A DNA stretch of 61,858 bases from an uncultured bacterium (GCA_937910685.1 CALEMP010000085.1:1-61858); one strand, 5' to 3'; positions 1 through 9,689 are shown, counted from the first letter of the stretch. A program made the numbers and translations. The notes: generated by a model not told the origin, from the sequence alone.

Positions 1-80
1 TCCCGTTCTATCGGGCTGCCAGTCTAGCCTGAAACACCTGCCTCGTTTCCCTTTATGCCCCCTGAAACCGCGGAGGAATC

Positions 81-141
81 CTCTTGAGTCCCCTCTTATC
101 TCAAAATTCGGCGCCGGAGGCCTCTATCCTGGACTCAAGAG
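81..141. repeat. 11-bp perfect inverted repeat downstream of the first CBS gene
   Basis: The arm at 81-91 (ctcttgagtcc) is the exact reverse complement of 131-141 (ggactcaagag), with 39 nt between them. It ends 6 bases beyond the stop of the minus-strand DUF21/CBS gene, so it could be a transcript-end structure. There is no T-run on either side, so this is not a textbook intrinsic terminator. Bases 1-147 show no convincing gene. Confidence 0.45.
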
Positions 142-147
142 CCCCAA

Positions 148-1122
148 CTACAAGCCCACCACGTCCCCAGTGATTTCTTCCACCAGGTCCTTCAGGGCCA
201 CCAAGCCGAGGGGCTTTTCCGGGGTGCCCACCAGGGCCATCCGCCGCCCGCCCCCGCGCATGCGCAGCAGGGCCGAGGCGATCGGGGTATTGGGCTCTAG
301 GGCCATGAGGGGCCGCAGATGACTGAGCAAGCCCGCATCTGAGGGCGCCCCCAAGACTTCAAGTAGGTGCACATAACCCCGCACGGCCCCATCCAGAGAC
401 ACCACCGGCAGCCGGGAATGGACCGCGTCGGTCAGCATGTCCCATCGTTCTTGATCGCTGGAATCCTCCCTTAGGCACTCGATTTGGTCCCAGGGCACCA
501 TGCAATCCGCCACCGGCGAGGAGCGCAGACCCATGGCATTGTGAGCCAGGTCCTTGGCCCGCTGGGACAGGGTTCCTTGGCGTGCGCCCTCTTCCAAATA
601 GCGGGAGACTACCGCTCGCCCGCGCAGCAACACGGGCCGGTCCCCGCGCAGGCCAAACATGCGCCCAAGAATCCAACTGACGCCGGTCAAGATTCGCTCC
701 ACCGGCCAAAAGAGGACCCGTGAAATCAGCAGCAAGGGGGTCGCCGCCCCCAGCATCCGATGGGGCCTGCGGCGGAAGAGCTCCTTGGGCAAGACCTCAC
801 CAAAGAAGAAAACGGTGGGTGCTAGGACCGCCGTCACCAGCAGGGCACCCAGGGCTGGGCTGGAGAAATCTTTCCCGAGCAAGCGATCCGCAAGACCCGA
901 AGAAAGCTCAAGCATCAAGTTGTTGCCCACCAGGATCGTGACCAACAAGGGCCCGTCTGATTGCACCAGTCGGTGCAGAATGCGCGTCAAGGGTCCGCCC
1001 CTTTCCGCCTGCAACTCTAAGTGCACACGGGACAGCCCATAGAGCGCGGTCTCGCTGCCGGAGTAGAGTGCACTGCCCAAGAGACACAGCAAGAGAGCGG
1101 CAAAGGTAATGGGATCACTCAT
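148..1122 (-). CDS. DUF21/CBS-domain membrane protein (CNNM/CorC-like, short form)
   Basis: This is a 324-residue integral membrane protein. The N-terminal half is a DUF21 transmembrane domain with the family signature SGSETALYGLSR near residue 21 and the GEVLPKELFRR stretch near residue 108. A tandem CBS pair follows (about residues 200-315). Relatives are CNNM/CorC-type proteins proposed to move Mg2+ or other divalent cations, but the substrate cannot be read from the sequence. It lacks the C-terminal CorC_HlyC domain that its upstream neighbour has. Its start overlaps the end of that neighbour by 4 bp, so the two are almost certainly cotranscribed and may form a heterodimer (inference). 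Confidence 0.85.
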   Translation of the reverse strand: MSDPITFAALLLCLLGSALYSGSETALYGLSRVHLELQAERGGPLTRILHRLVQSDGPLLVTILVGNNLMLELSSGLADRLLGKDFSSPALGALLVTAVLAPTVFFFGEVLPKELFRRRPHRMLGAATPLLLISRVLFWPVERILTGVSWILGRMFGLRGDRPVLLRGRAVVSRYLEEGARQGTLSQRAKDLAHNAMGLRSSPVADCMVPWDQIECLREDSSDQERWDMLTDAVHSRLPVVSLDGAVRGYVHLLEVLGAPSDAGLLSHLRPLMALEPNTPIASALLRMRGGGRRMALVGTPEKPLGLVALKDLVEEITGDVVGL

Positions 1123-2339
1123 GCCTTGGTGCCCCCCGCAAGAAAGAGGTCCACGGTCCAGACCCTACGCCGTCGTACCTCGCTGACTTCGCCCACCAAG
1201 CCACCGCCGAGTTCCGCGCGGTCCCCCACCCTGGGTAAGCGGTCGAGGGCAGCCAGAACCAAGCCCCCAACGGTTTCGAAGGCATTCGGAACCACTTCCA
1301 CGCCGAGCAAATCATTCCAATCCCGAATCGAAAGGTCCCCCGACACTCGGAAGCGCCCTTCGCCAATGGGGATCACCGGGCGTTCGACCTCTTCCCCTTC
1401 CACGCGCAACTCTCCGAACAACTCTTCAAACAACAGCTCGAGGGTTACGACCCCTGCGGTTCCGCCCCATTCGTCCACCACAATCGCCTGGGCAACCCGG
1501 CGTTCGCGCATGGTAGCCAGCATGGGCAGAACTCCGGCCACCTCGGGCACAAAGCAAACCGGCATGACCCGGGACTCGATGGGCCGCGAGGGATCCACCA
1601 GTAACTCTCGCACTCGCACGACCCCCACCACCTGGTCCACGTCTCCGCGCACCACAGGCAGCCAAGACTGCAACAGGCGCGCCGCTTCCATCAGCACAGC
1701 CTGCCGTTCCGCCGGTGTGTCCTCCAAGTCGAGCATCAGAGCATCCACCCGGGGCGTCATAATTTCGCGCACCCTAAGGTGACCAAGCTCAACGATCTCG
1801 GCCAATAGATCAGCTTCCCCCGGAGCAATATGTCCCTTCTGTGCCGAGCGTTGCAGAGCATCGTCCAAGTGATGCACATCGATGCGCGGCTCAACCGCCT
1901 CGTCCTGCCCAAATGCGCGCAGCACCCCATCGAGCAAACGGTGGAACCCTCCACCAATGGGGGCAAGCAAGGAGACCATCACCATGAGGGGCGGCGCCAC
2001 CCAACGGGCCACCCAAGGACCACTGCGCAGGGCGAGGGTCTTGGGCAGAATCTCTCCCAACACCAAAATCGCAAGCAAGGCACCGGCTCCGGTCAGCAAT
2101 CCATCCCCTTTCACCAAACGCGGCACAAGGGCGAAGAACAAGACGTTGACGAACAGATTGCCCAGCAGGATCGTGACCAACAAGTCCCGAGGCTTAGCCA
2201 GCAGACGCTGGGCCCGGGGCCCCGCCTTTTCGACCTGGGCAGAATCCATGTTGAACAGGGCCGTCTCTGCCCCGCTAAAGAACGCGGACAGGGCGAGCAA
2301 CCCGAGGGGAATCAGTATTGGGATCCAGTCGCTGATCAT
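1119..2339 (-). CDS. DUF21/CBS/CorC_HlyC-domain membrane protein (hemolysin C-like)
   Basis: This 406-residue protein has the full family layout: DUF21 transmembrane domain (SGAETALFNMDSAQ near residue 19), a CBS pair (about 185-305) and a C-terminal CorC_HlyC domain (FRVSGDLSIRDWNDLLG onward). The family is linked to divalent-cation handling; the role here is inferred. The reading frame stays open upstream to 2540, but the ATG at 2339 (MISDWIPI) is preferred. It begins the first membrane helix and lies 4 bp after the stop of the histidine kinase gene. It is the penultimate gene of the pilus-ATPase operon, and two paralogous DUF21 proteins in tandem suggest a paired transporter or regulator. 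Confidence 0.85.
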   Translation of the reverse strand: MISDWIPILIPLGLLALSAFFSGAETALFNMDSAQVEKAGPRAQRLLAKPRDLLVTILLGNLFVNVLFFALVPRLVKGDGLLTGAGALLAILVLGEILPKTLALRSGPWVARWVAPPLMVMVSLLAPIGGGFHRLLDGVLRAFGQDEAVEPRIDVHHLDDALQRSAQKGHIAPGEADLLAEIVELGHLRVREIMTPRVDALMLDLEDTPAERQAVLMEAARLLQSWLPVVRGDVDQVVGVVRVRELLVDPSRPIESRVMPVCFVPEVAGVLPMLATMRERRVAQAIVVDEWGGTAGVVTLELLFEELFGELRVEGEEVERPVIPIGEGRFRVSGDLSIRDWNDLLGVEVVPNAFETVGGLVLAALDRLPRVGDRAELGGGLVGEVSEVRRRRVWTVDLFLAGGTKA

Positions 2340-2343
2340 GGGC

Positions 2344-3978
2344 TCATACACCTTCCCTAGGCGGGGGCAAGGTCGGGTCATCGACCGCCACAGGCAACAC
2401 CAATGTAGCGTGGAAGCCCTCGCCCTTGGCACTGGTAATCTCAAGTCGGCCCCCGTGGGCCGCCGCCATGCCCTGCACCATAGCCAACCCCAGCCCCGTC
2501 CCGCGCCCGGTTTCCTTGGTGGAGAAAAACGCATCGCCAATGCGCCCCACCAATTCCGCGTCCACCCCGGGGCCGTTGTCGATGATCGCGATGCGCAGGG
2601 TTCCCCCGTCCCCGTTGCCCACTTGCACCTGGATCAGCCCATCTCCCGCAGGCTCTGTTTCCAGGGCATCGAGGGCGTTGACCAAGAGATTCAAGAATGC
2701 CTGTCCGAGCTCATTGGCCTGACCTTGCAGCGCTGGCACACCGTTCAAGGCTTCCAGGGCTTCTGGCTGGAGCGCGTCTTGATCCGCTCCCTGCTGCGCC
2801 CCGTGGGAGACCGCCAAGCGCACCTCAACACCCAGGTCCTCCGCCCGATGACGCACCAGCCCCAAGGCATCCCCGAGAGGACCGCGCAGGTGAACCAGGG
2901 CGGTGGCGGTTTCCCGGGGAGCGAGCCGCAACAAGCGCCCAACCGTTCCCCTGATGCGATCCAAACCGGAGGCCACCAAGTCCAGATATTCCCGGCGCTT
3001 GGCCGGGGGGAGATCCTCGCGGCCCAGGGCTTGGGTTGCATTCATCAATCCGCTGAGGGGATTGTTGATTTCATGGGCCACCCCCGCAGCCAACTCGCCA
3101 GTGGCCGCTAGTCGCCGCTGGGTCATGGCCGCAGCCTCCGCCGCACGGGCCGCGCTGGTGGCCTCGTCTACCTCACGGGCAAGCCGCTTGTTGAAGCCTT
3201 GTACATCGTCCGCCATGGCATCAAACGAACGCATCAACTCGCCGATCTCGTCACGGCGAGAGACCTGTCCTACCCGCGCCTCAAGTTCGCCGCGACCAAT
3301 GCGCCGGGCCGCAACCGCAAGACGCTGCACAGGATTGAGGATGAAGCCCCGGATCAGGGCAAAGGTGGAAAGGGTCAAAAGCAAAGTCGAAGCGATGAAC
3401 CAGGGCAAGAGCTGGCGCTGAAAACCACCCGCCGCATCGGATGGAAGGGTCTGCATCCAGCATCCTCCCCAAGCGCTCCCGTCGGGCAGGAGCACCGGCA
3501 AGGCCACACCCCCACCGACCTCGACCTGCACCCGGAATTCGGCAGCCTGTCGCATGGCCATCAGAACTCCGGCACCATCAAATGTCCCGTCCCGCTGGGC
3601 CGCGCCCAAAGGACTGATCTCGAGCCCCAAGGATGGCCGCGCCGCCCCGGCTAGGTCGTCACCCTCGGAGGAGCTCTCGGTCAGATCGGGAAAGTGCGCG
3701 ATCTGCACATCCTGGAACCACTCGTCCCAGTGCTCCCAACGCAACAGTCCCGCGGAACGCAAGTTCCCCCGGCCGTCGATCAATGTGCCCACCAAGACCC
3801 CCAACAATTCCGCGTGGGCTTGACCTCGCTGGTCGTCCAAACTGCGCTCGGCCCGCCGGGTCCACAGGAGGCCTGCGGTGAACACCGCAACATTCGCCAG
3901 GGCCACCATGCCAATCACGGCTACCCGCAGGGATACGCGCGGCTTTTGGTTCCTTGGGCCTGTGGGTGGTGGCTTCAC
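2344..3978 (-). CDS. Membrane sensor histidine kinase with HAMP domain
   Basis: This 544-residue class-I-type histidine kinase has an N-terminal membrane helix, an extracytoplasmic sensor region (about 45-190), a second helix and a HAMP linker. The dimerization H-box follows (GVAHEINNPLSG, phospho-acceptor H302), then an HATPase_c domain with N-box (NLLVNALDAL), G1 (DNGPGVD) and G2 (GRGTGLGLAM). The start is GTG at 3978, giving a GTGA overlap with the end of the pilC-like gene, which points to translational coupling. An HEINNPL box is common in NtrB/PilS-like kinases, and its place after pilus genes fits a PilS-type role, but no response regulator is adjacent. The sensed signal is unknown. 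Confidence 0.9.
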   Translation of the reverse strand: MKPPPTGPRNQKPRVSLRVAVIGMVALANVAVFTAGLLWTRRAERSLDDQRGQAHAELLGVLVGTLIDGRGNLRSAGLLRWEHWDEWFQDVQIAHFPDLTESSSEGDDLAGAARPSLGLEISPLGAAQRDGTFDGAGVLMAMRQAAEFRVQVEVGGGVALPVLLPDGSAWGGCWMQTLPSDAAGGFQRQLLPWFIASTLLLTLSTFALIRGFILNPVQRLAVAARRIGRGELEARVGQVSRRDEIGELMRSFDAMADDVQGFNKRLAREVDEATSAARAAEAAAMTQRRLAATGELAAGVAHEINNPLSGLMNATQALGREDLPPAKRREYLDLVASGLDRIRGTVGRLLRLAPRETATALVHLRGPLGDALGLVRHRAEDLGVEVRLAVSHGAQQGADQDALQPEALEALNGVPALQGQANELGQAFLNLLVNALDALETEPAGDGLIQVQVGNGDGGTLRIAIIDNGPGVDAELVGRIGDAFFSTKETGRGTGLGLAMVQGMAAAHGGRLEITSAKGEGFHATLVLPVAVDDPTLPPPREGV

Positions 3979-5120
3979 GAGGTGCTATTGATCGAGTTCA
4001 TGATCTCAAGCAGGGGCATGAATAGGGCAACGACAATGAAGCCCACGACCACCGCCATAACCAGCAACAAAACCGGTTCAAGAAACTTGAAGAGTGCGTC
4101 AATGCGTCGATCCAACTGACGTTCGTAGGCATCGGCCACCTTGAGCAGCATGCGGTCGAGCTCGCCTGTCTCTTCGCCCACATCCACCATGTTGGTGACG
4201 ATGTCGTCGAAGAGCCCGGTCTCGCCCATGGTACGCGCGATGCTTTCGCCTTCACGGACCGTACGGCGAATGTCCTCGATGCCTTGGGCCAAGACCATGT
4301 TCGCAGTTGCGTCACGCACGATTCCAAGGGCATCCAGGTGCGGGACGCCGGCCTCCACCAAGGTGCCAAAAGTGCGCGAAAAGCGCGCGATCAAAGACTG
4401 GCGCATGAGTCCCCCCGCCAGGGGCAGCTTCAACATTATGCCGTGGATTCGGAAGCGATAAGGCTTGCTGCGGGTGATCATGAGCATGTGCAGCAGCACC
4501 ATGGCCGCGGGCACGCCAAAGACTAGGTACCAGCGTTGGGTGGCGATCTCGCTGACGTCCAGCAGGAACTGGGTGCTCCCCGGCAGGGTCACATCGAAGG
4601 ACTCGAATATCTCCTGGAAGCGCGGGATCACAAAGACAATGACCGCCGACACAATTCCCGTTGCCACCACAGTCAGGATGGCGGGGTAGATCATGGCGTT
4701 GACGATCTTGCTCTGGATCTCGGCGGCTTTTTCCCGGAAGGCCGCGAGACGCACCAGGATCCGGTCGAGAATTCCGGCGGATTCGCCAGCGCGTACCATG
4801 GCCGAGAAAAGCTCGTCGAAGCAGCGCGGGTGCTTGCCCATGGCCTCGGAAAGGGGCGCACCGCCGGAAACGTCTTCGGTGATCTCAGCCAAGAGAGCCT
4901 TGAAGGGGCCAGGCTTGGTTTGGCCCTCGAGAATCGTCAAGGCCCTGACCACCGGAATGCCCGCCTCCGAAAGGGTCGCCAGTTGAACCGTGAAGTCGGT
5001 CACCAACTGCCCGCGGATCCGGCCACCTATGACCTTAGATCCAGCGGCGGCACCCCCGCCTCCGGAGGAACCAACCGTCCGGCTTTGGACCGGGGTATTA
5101 CGCTGAATTTTTTTTGCCAT
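3975..5120 (-). CDS. pilC: Type IV pilus/type II secretion inner-membrane platform protein (PilC/GspF family)
   Basis: This 381-residue polytopic protein carries two repeated GspF domains. The first starts near FTVQLATLSEAGIPVVRAL and the second near FSRTFGTLVEAGVPHLDAL. Three hydrophobic helices include a C-terminal one (VLLLVMAVVVGFIVVALFM). The family forms the inner-membrane platform on which PilB/PilT or GspE ATPases act. The frame is open to 5162, but ATG at 5120 (MAKKIQRNTPV) matches family N-termini; there is no Shine-Dalgarno motif in front of it. It sits directly downstream of a PilB-type ATPase. Pilus versus secretion use cannot be separated without pilins or a secretin, though pilT in the same operon favours a type IV pilus. 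Confidence 0.9.
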   Translation of the reverse strand: MAKKIQRNTPVQSRTVGSSGGGGAAAGSKVIGGRIRGQLVTDFTVQLATLSEAGIPVVRALTILEGQTKPGPFKALLAEITEDVSGGAPLSEAMGKHPRCFDELFSAMVRAGESAGILDRILVRLAAFREKAAEIQSKIVNAMIYPAILTVVATGIVSAVIVFVIPRFQEIFESFDVTLPGSTQFLLDVSEIATQRWYLVFGVPAAMVLLHMLMITRSKPYRFRIHGIMLKLPLAGGLMRQSLIARFSRTFGTLVEAGVPHLDALGIVRDATANMVLAQGIEDIRRTVREGESIARTMGETGLFDDIVTNMVDVGEETGELDRMLLKVADAYERQLDRRIDALFKFLEPVLLLVMAVVVGFIVVALFMPLLEIMNSINSTS

Positions 5121-5248
5121 CTTGAGGAGTGAGAGGGTACCCACCCGGCGTGCCCAGGTCACGCAACCCCTTGGGGCTCAGGCAGGGAGAATCGGGGAGT
5201 ACCTGGGTCGATTGGGTGAAAAACGGATCGTGCGGGCTGCTTATGGCC

Positions 5249-6937
5249 CTAGAGCAGGGTCTCTCGCATGACTTCTTCCACGGTGGTGCGCCCCTCGGCC
5301 ACCAGATCGAGGCCCGCATCGCGCAAGGTACGCATGCCGCGCCCAATGGCCGCCTGGCGAAGAGCCTCCGACGAAGCCCCTTCTTGGATCAGGGACCGCA
5401 GATCGTCATCAAGGAGCAGGATCTCAAAGATGCCTGTGCGCCCCTTGTAGCCGGTGTGATGACATGCATTGCAGCCACGACCGTGACGGATCTTACATCC
5501 TTCGATGCGCCGGGCATCGGGGCCAAGCTCGCGCAGGGTTTCCTCATCCGGCTCCATCTCCACGCTGCACCCTTCGCAAACCGTGCGCAACAACCTTTGG
5601 GCCGCCACCGCTTCGAGGGTTGCGGTCAGCAGGAATGGTTCGATACCCATGTCCATCAATCGGGCCACAGTGGAAGTCGAATCATTGGTGTGCACCGTGG
5701 CAAAAACCGTATGCCCCGTCAGGCTGGCTTCCACAGCAATTGCGGCGGTCTCCCGGTCACGAATCTCGCCCACCAGGATCTTGTCCGGGTCCTGGCGCAG
5801 AATCGAACGCAACACCGAGGCATAGGTCACGCCAATGTCCTCGTGAATGGGCACCTGCACAATACCTTCGATGTCGTACTCCACGGGATCTTCCACCGTG
5901 ATGATCTTCACATCCGGTTCGTTAGCCTCGCTGAGCATTCCATAAAGGGTCGTGGTCTTGCCCGAACCGGTGGGTCCGGTGATCAAGACAACCCCATGGG
6001 GTAAACGGGTCAAGGCCCGCAAGGTGGATTCATCTTTCTCGGGCAAGCCCAAGGCCGCCAGATTCAAGTTGACCGCCGAGCGGTCCAGGATCCGTAGCAC
6101 TGCGCCCTCTCCCGCTAAGCCCGGCATGGTTGCCACACGCAAGTCCACCGGCCGCCCATCGATCGACAACTCGATGCGGCCATCCTGGGGCAAGCGAATC
6201 TCGGTAATGTCCAAGTCAGCCATGACCTTGATGCGCGAGATCAGAGGCACCGCCAAGTGATGCGGAGGACTTTCCACTTCGTACAGGGAACCATCCACTC
6301 GGTACCGGATGCGGAAGGAATTGTCGTAGGTCTCAAAGTGAATGTCGCTGGCCAAGTCTTTGATGGCCCGGTGCAGAATCGAGTTCAAGAGCCGCACCAC
6401 GGGCTTGGACTGGGCGGCAGCTTCAGGATCCGACGCGTCAACCCCCTGGGCCGCGGCCAACACATCCGCCAGGGACTCTTCCTCGCCGTAGCACTCCAGG
6501 ACTTTCGCCCGCACGCTCTCCGGGTCTGCCAAGACGCCGCTCACGGGGGAGCCAACCGAGAACGACAGGTCATCCAAGACCGCTTGGTTTTGCGGATCCG
6601 CGAGGGCCACCACCAGGGTGCCCCCGTCTAGCTTGATGGGCAGGACGCCAAAGGTGTGAGCGGTGCTCTTGTCCACCATGGCAAGCACATCTGGGTCCAC
6701 CTCGATGGTGGTCAGGTCTATGCTGTGCAAGCCCGCCTGTTCCGCCAAGGCGCGGGTCACATCTGGCATCGTGGCGGCACCCATAGCCACCAGGATCTGT
6801 CCAATCAGCCCGCCCTGCTGGCGCTGCTCCGTTAGACTCCGCTGGATGGATGACTCCTTGACACCAGCCTGGGCCTTGAGGATTTGGCCCAGGAGTTGCC
6901 GGCCGCCGGAGCCATCCGGGTTCGCCTGGGCGCTCAA
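5249..6937 (-). CDS. PilB/GspE-family assembly ATPase (second copy)
   Basis: This 562-residue secretion/extension ATPase has an N-terminal T2SSE_N-type domain (about 1-150) and a RecA-like ATPase with Walker A GPTGSGKTTTLYG near residue 320. An Asp box and Walker B region (DPDKILVGEIRDRETA), a His box (ATVHTNDSTSTVARL) and a tetracysteine zinc site (CEGC near residue 460, then CNACHHTGYKG) complete the family layout. It would hydrolyse ATP to drive pilin assembly on the PilC platform. The start overlaps the pilT stop by 4 bp. It is clearly diverged from the other PilB-like gene of this operon, so the two may power different steps or form a hetero-oligomer (inference). Confidence 0.9.
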   Translation of the reverse strand: MSAQANPDGSGGRQLLGQILKAQAGVKESSIQRSLTEQRQQGGLIGQILVAMGAATMPDVTRALAEQAGLHSIDLTTIEVDPDVLAMVDKSTAHTFGVLPIKLDGGTLVVALADPQNQAVLDDLSFSVGSPVSGVLADPESVRAKVLECYGEEESLADVLAAAQGVDASDPEAAAQSKPVVRLLNSILHRAIKDLASDIHFETYDNSFRIRYRVDGSLYEVESPPHHLAVPLISRIKVMADLDITEIRLPQDGRIELSIDGRPVDLRVATMPGLAGEGAVLRILDRSAVNLNLAALGLPEKDESTLRALTRLPHGVVLITGPTGSGKTTTLYGMLSEANEPDVKIITVEDPVEYDIEGIVQVPIHEDIGVTYASVLRSILRQDPDKILVGEIRDRETAAIAVEASLTGHTVFATVHTNDSTSTVARLMDMGIEPFLLTATLEAVAAQRLLRTVCEGCSVEMEPDEETLRELGPDARRIEGCKIRHGRGCNACHHTGYKGRTGIFEILLLDDDLRSLIQEGASSEALRQAAIGRGMRTLRDAGLDLVAEGRTTVEEVMRETLL

Positions 6938-7983
6938 AGGCGTGCCTCCATGTCTTTCGAACTCTGGGCGAAGTCAAGCGCCGTACGCGGAGAGATCGCA
7001 CCAGACTTGACCAATTCCAAAAGGTGATCGTCCAAGGTCATCATGCCGACCCGGCGACTGGTTTGCAGGGTGCTTTGGATCTTGTTGGTCTCGTTCTTAC
7101 GGATCAGGTTCGAGATCGCTGGATTGTTGATCAGCACCTCGAAGGCGGCCACGCGGCCTTTGCCACTGGCGTGGGGCATGAGAACTTGACTGACCACGGA
7201 CACGAGGGACACGGAAAGCTGGGCCCGGATCTGCTCCTGCTGGTTGGCGGGAAAGGCATCGACCATACGGTTGACCGTGCGCGCACTGCCCGTGGTATGC
7301 AGGGTGCCAAAGACCAAGTGCCCTGTTTCTGCGGCGGTGATCGCGGCGGAAATGGTCTCCAGGTCGCGCATCTCCCCCAGCAAGATCACATCCGGATCCT
7401 GACGCAACACCCGGCGCATGGCTTCGGGGAAATCAGGCACATCGCTGCCCACTTCGCGCTGGGTCACTAGGCCGCGCTTGTGGGAGTGATAAAACTCAAT
7501 CGGATCTTCGATGGTCACGATGTGATGATCGAGGTTGGCGTTGATCCAGTCGATCATGGTGGCCAGGGTGGTGGACTTACCCGAACCGGTGGGGCCCGTG
7601 ACCAGGATCAGCCCCCGCGGCCTGCGAAGAAGGTCCTGCACGCTCTGGGGCAATCCAATCTGATCAAAGGTCAGCAACTCATTGGGGATCAGGCGTAGGA
7701 TCGCCGTGTGGCGGCCCCGTTGACGCATGCAGCTCACCCGAAAGCGGCTGCCCGATTCGTGGGCCAAACCGATATCGGTGGTGCCTATGTCGTTCAGCTC
7801 CTTCCAATGCTTGTCGTCGCACAGCTCGCGGCACAGGGTGAGGGTGTGCTCGTCGGTCAGAGTTTCCTCGCCCAGTTGAACCAACTTGCCATCCACACGC
7901 CCCACCGGCGGCCGCCCCGGATTCAGGTGCAGGTCCGAGGCGTTCACTTCGATGGCGCGGGTCATCAGTTCGAGTGCATTCAT
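6934..7983 (-). CDS. pilT: Twitching-motility retraction ATPase PilT
   Basis: This 349-residue ATPase has the length and layout of PilT: a short N-terminal PAS-like domain (ASDLHLNPGRPPVGRVDGKL), Walker A GPTGSGKSTTLATM near residue 130, Walker B DPDVILLGEMRDLETI, a His box (FGTLHTTGSARTVNRM) and a C-terminal motif (INNPAISNLIRKNE) close to the PilT AIRNLIRE signature. It lacks the zinc tetracysteine of PilB. PilT disassembles pili and powers retraction. It lies 26 bp downstream of the first PilB-like gene and overlaps the second by 4 bp, so all three ATPases are cotranscribed. Confidence 0.92.
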   Translation of the reverse strand: MNALELMTRAIEVNASDLHLNPGRPPVGRVDGKLVQLGEETLTDEHTLTLCRELCDDKHWKELNDIGTTDIGLAHESGSRFRVSCMRQRGRHTAILRLIPNELLTFDQIGLPQSVQDLLRRPRGLILVTGPTGSGKSTTLATMIDWINANLDHHIVTIEDPIEFYHSHKRGLVTQREVGSDVPDFPEAMRRVLRQDPDVILLGEMRDLETISAAITAAETGHLVFGTLHTTGSARTVNRMVDAFPANQQEQIRAQLSVSLVSVVSQVLMPHASGKGRVAAFEVLINNPAISNLIRKNETNKIQSTLQTSRRVGMMTLDDHLLELVKSGAISPRTALDFAQSSKDMEARL

Positions 7984-8009
7984 GGGGTGCTGTGGTTGCG
8001 TGGTTCAGG

Positions 8010-9689
8010 TCAAAGGGCTTCAAGACCCGCAGCGTGGGCTGCGCGGGAGACCCGCAGGACTTCGGACAAACTAGTGACTCCGGCGAGAGCCTTTTGGGCA
8101 CCGTCAATGGACAACTTCTGCAGGCTACCTGCCCCCTCCGCAGCCCTCTCGATGCTGGCGAGGCTCTCTCCGCGAAAGACCATGTCCCGCAAGTTGCCAT
8201 CGAGGGTCAGGGTCTCGTAGAGCGCAACCCGGCCGCGGTAGCCATTGCCCTCGCAGGCAGTGCAACCCCGGGGCTTGCGCAGTTTGCGTCCCTTGATGCT
8301 GTCCCCTTCCAAACCCAGCACGCGCCACTCCCCCTCGCTGGGCTCGTACTCCTCAGAGCATTTGGAACAAAGTCGGCGTACAAGCCTTTGGCCCAACACC
8401 GCGTTAACACTCGCAGAAACCAAGAAGGGCTTGACGCCCAGATCCACCAAGCGCGTCAAGGCACTGGGGGCATCGTTGGTGTGTAAAGTCGAGAACACCA
8501 GGTGACCGGTCAAGGCCGCCTGGATTGCAATCTCGGCGGTTTCCAAGTCGCGAATCTCGCCCACCAAAATCACATTGGGCGCACAGCGCAGCATGGCCCG
8601 CAGGATGCGCGAAAAGGTCAAGCCGATGCGCGGGGTGACCTGCACCTGATTGACGCCGCTCAGATGGTATTCCACCGGGTCTTCGGCGGTGATGATCTTG
8701 ACATCCGAACGATTCAGTTCGGAAAGGGCCGCATAGAGGGTCGTGGTTTTGCCCGAACCAGTGGGGCCGGTGACCAAGACTATGCCACTGGGACGTTTGA
8801 TCGTGTTGAGGAACCAGCTGAGCTGTTGAGTGCCAAACCCCAAGTCCTGCAAGGGGATCAAGTTGGCCGAGCGATCCAGCAAACGCATAACCATGGTCTC
8901 GCCGTGGTTCGAGGGCAACACGCTGGCGCGCACATCCACATCCCGGCCGCCGAGGTTCAAGCTGATGCGCCCGTCCTGGGGCTTGCGCTTCTCGGCAATG
9001 TCCATACGCGCCATGATCTTGAGACGCGAGAGTAAGGGTGCTGCGAGGTGCGCAGGATGCTCGGCCACATCGCGCAGCATGCCATCCACCCGGAAGCGCA
9101 CGCGCACCCGCCCGTGCCCCGGCTCCACATGGATGTCGCTGGCTCGTTCGGCGAGGGCGTCTTGGAAGGTACGGGTCACCAGGCGCACGATGGGCGCGTC
9201 GCTTTCTTCGTCACCCTCCCCCACACCCATACCGCTGGCCACCGCAAGCTCGGCGCTGTTGTCGGCGGGGGCGCCGTAGTTCTTGGTCAAGGCCTCCTTG
9301 AGGGCCGCGGGGGTCGCCAGGGCGCAGGCGATTTCCCGCCCCAGCAAGAATTCCAGCTGCTCGGCCAAAATACGCTTCAGGGGATCGTCCACCGCGACCA
9401 CTAGCTTGCCGCCTTTTTCCATCAAGGGCATGACGCCCTGATCGATAGCGATTTCCGCGGGCACGAGATCGACCACTTCCGCCGCGATCCTTCCCCGGGA
9501 AAGATCGACAAATGGCATGCCCGCGTTCTTAGCAGTCACCCGATAGACCTTTTCCGCAGGAGCCAAACCCAACTCAAGGATGGCCTCCACGATGCCTAGC
9601 TCCCGACCGCGCTGATGGCCCTGGGCCTTGCGCAGATCGGGCTCGGAGAGCACCCCCGCGTCCACCAGGGCTTGCCCGAGATCAGCCAC
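8010..9689 (-). CDS. PilB/GspE-family assembly ATPase (first copy)
   Basis: This 559-residue ATPase is the first gene of the pilus operon. An N-terminal T2SSE_N-like domain (MADLGQALVDAGVLSEPDLR onward) is followed by a RecA-like ATPase with Walker A GPTGSGKTTTLYAAL near residue 307, Walker B region (APNVILVGEIRDLETA), His box (FSTLHTNDAPSALTRL) and a tetracysteine zinc site (CSKCSEEY ... CTACEGNGYRG). The reaction is ATP hydrolysis driving pilin or pseudopilin polymerization. The operon promoter should lie between this start and the hairpin at 9809-9845. Whether it serves a pilus or a type II secretion system is undecided. Confidence 0.9.
   Translation of the reverse strand: MADLGQALVDAGVLSEPDLRKAQGHQRGRELGIVEAILELGLAPAEKVYRVTAKNAGMPFVDLSRGRIAAEVVDLVPAEIAIDQGVMPLMEKGGKLVVAVDDPLKRILAEQLEFLLGREIACALATPAALKEALTKNYGAPADNSAELAVASGMGVGEGDEESDAPIVRLVTRTFQDALAERASDIHVEPGHGRVRVRFRVDGMLRDVAEHPAHLAAPLLSRLKIMARMDIAEKRKPQDGRISLNLGGRDVDVRASVLPSNHGETMVMRLLDRSANLIPLQDLGFGTQQLSWFLNTIKRPSGIVLVTGPTGSGKTTTLYAALSELNRSDVKIITAEDPVEYHLSGVNQVQVTPRIGLTFSRILRAMLRCAPNVILVGEIRDLETAEIAIQAALTGHLVFSTLHTNDAPSALTRLVDLGVKPFLVSASVNAVLGQRLVRRLCSKCSEEYEPSEGEWRVLGLEGDSIKGRKLRKPRGCTACEGNGYRGRVALYETLTLDGNLRDMVFRGESLASIERAAEGAGSLQKLSIDGAQKALAGVTSLSEVLRVSRAAHAAGLEAL

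Noticed and set aside
1882..3111. Plus-strand open frame of 409 codons
   Set aside because: It is antisense to the CBS and histidine kinase genes, with Arg/Gln/Pro-rich composition typical of a shadow frame.
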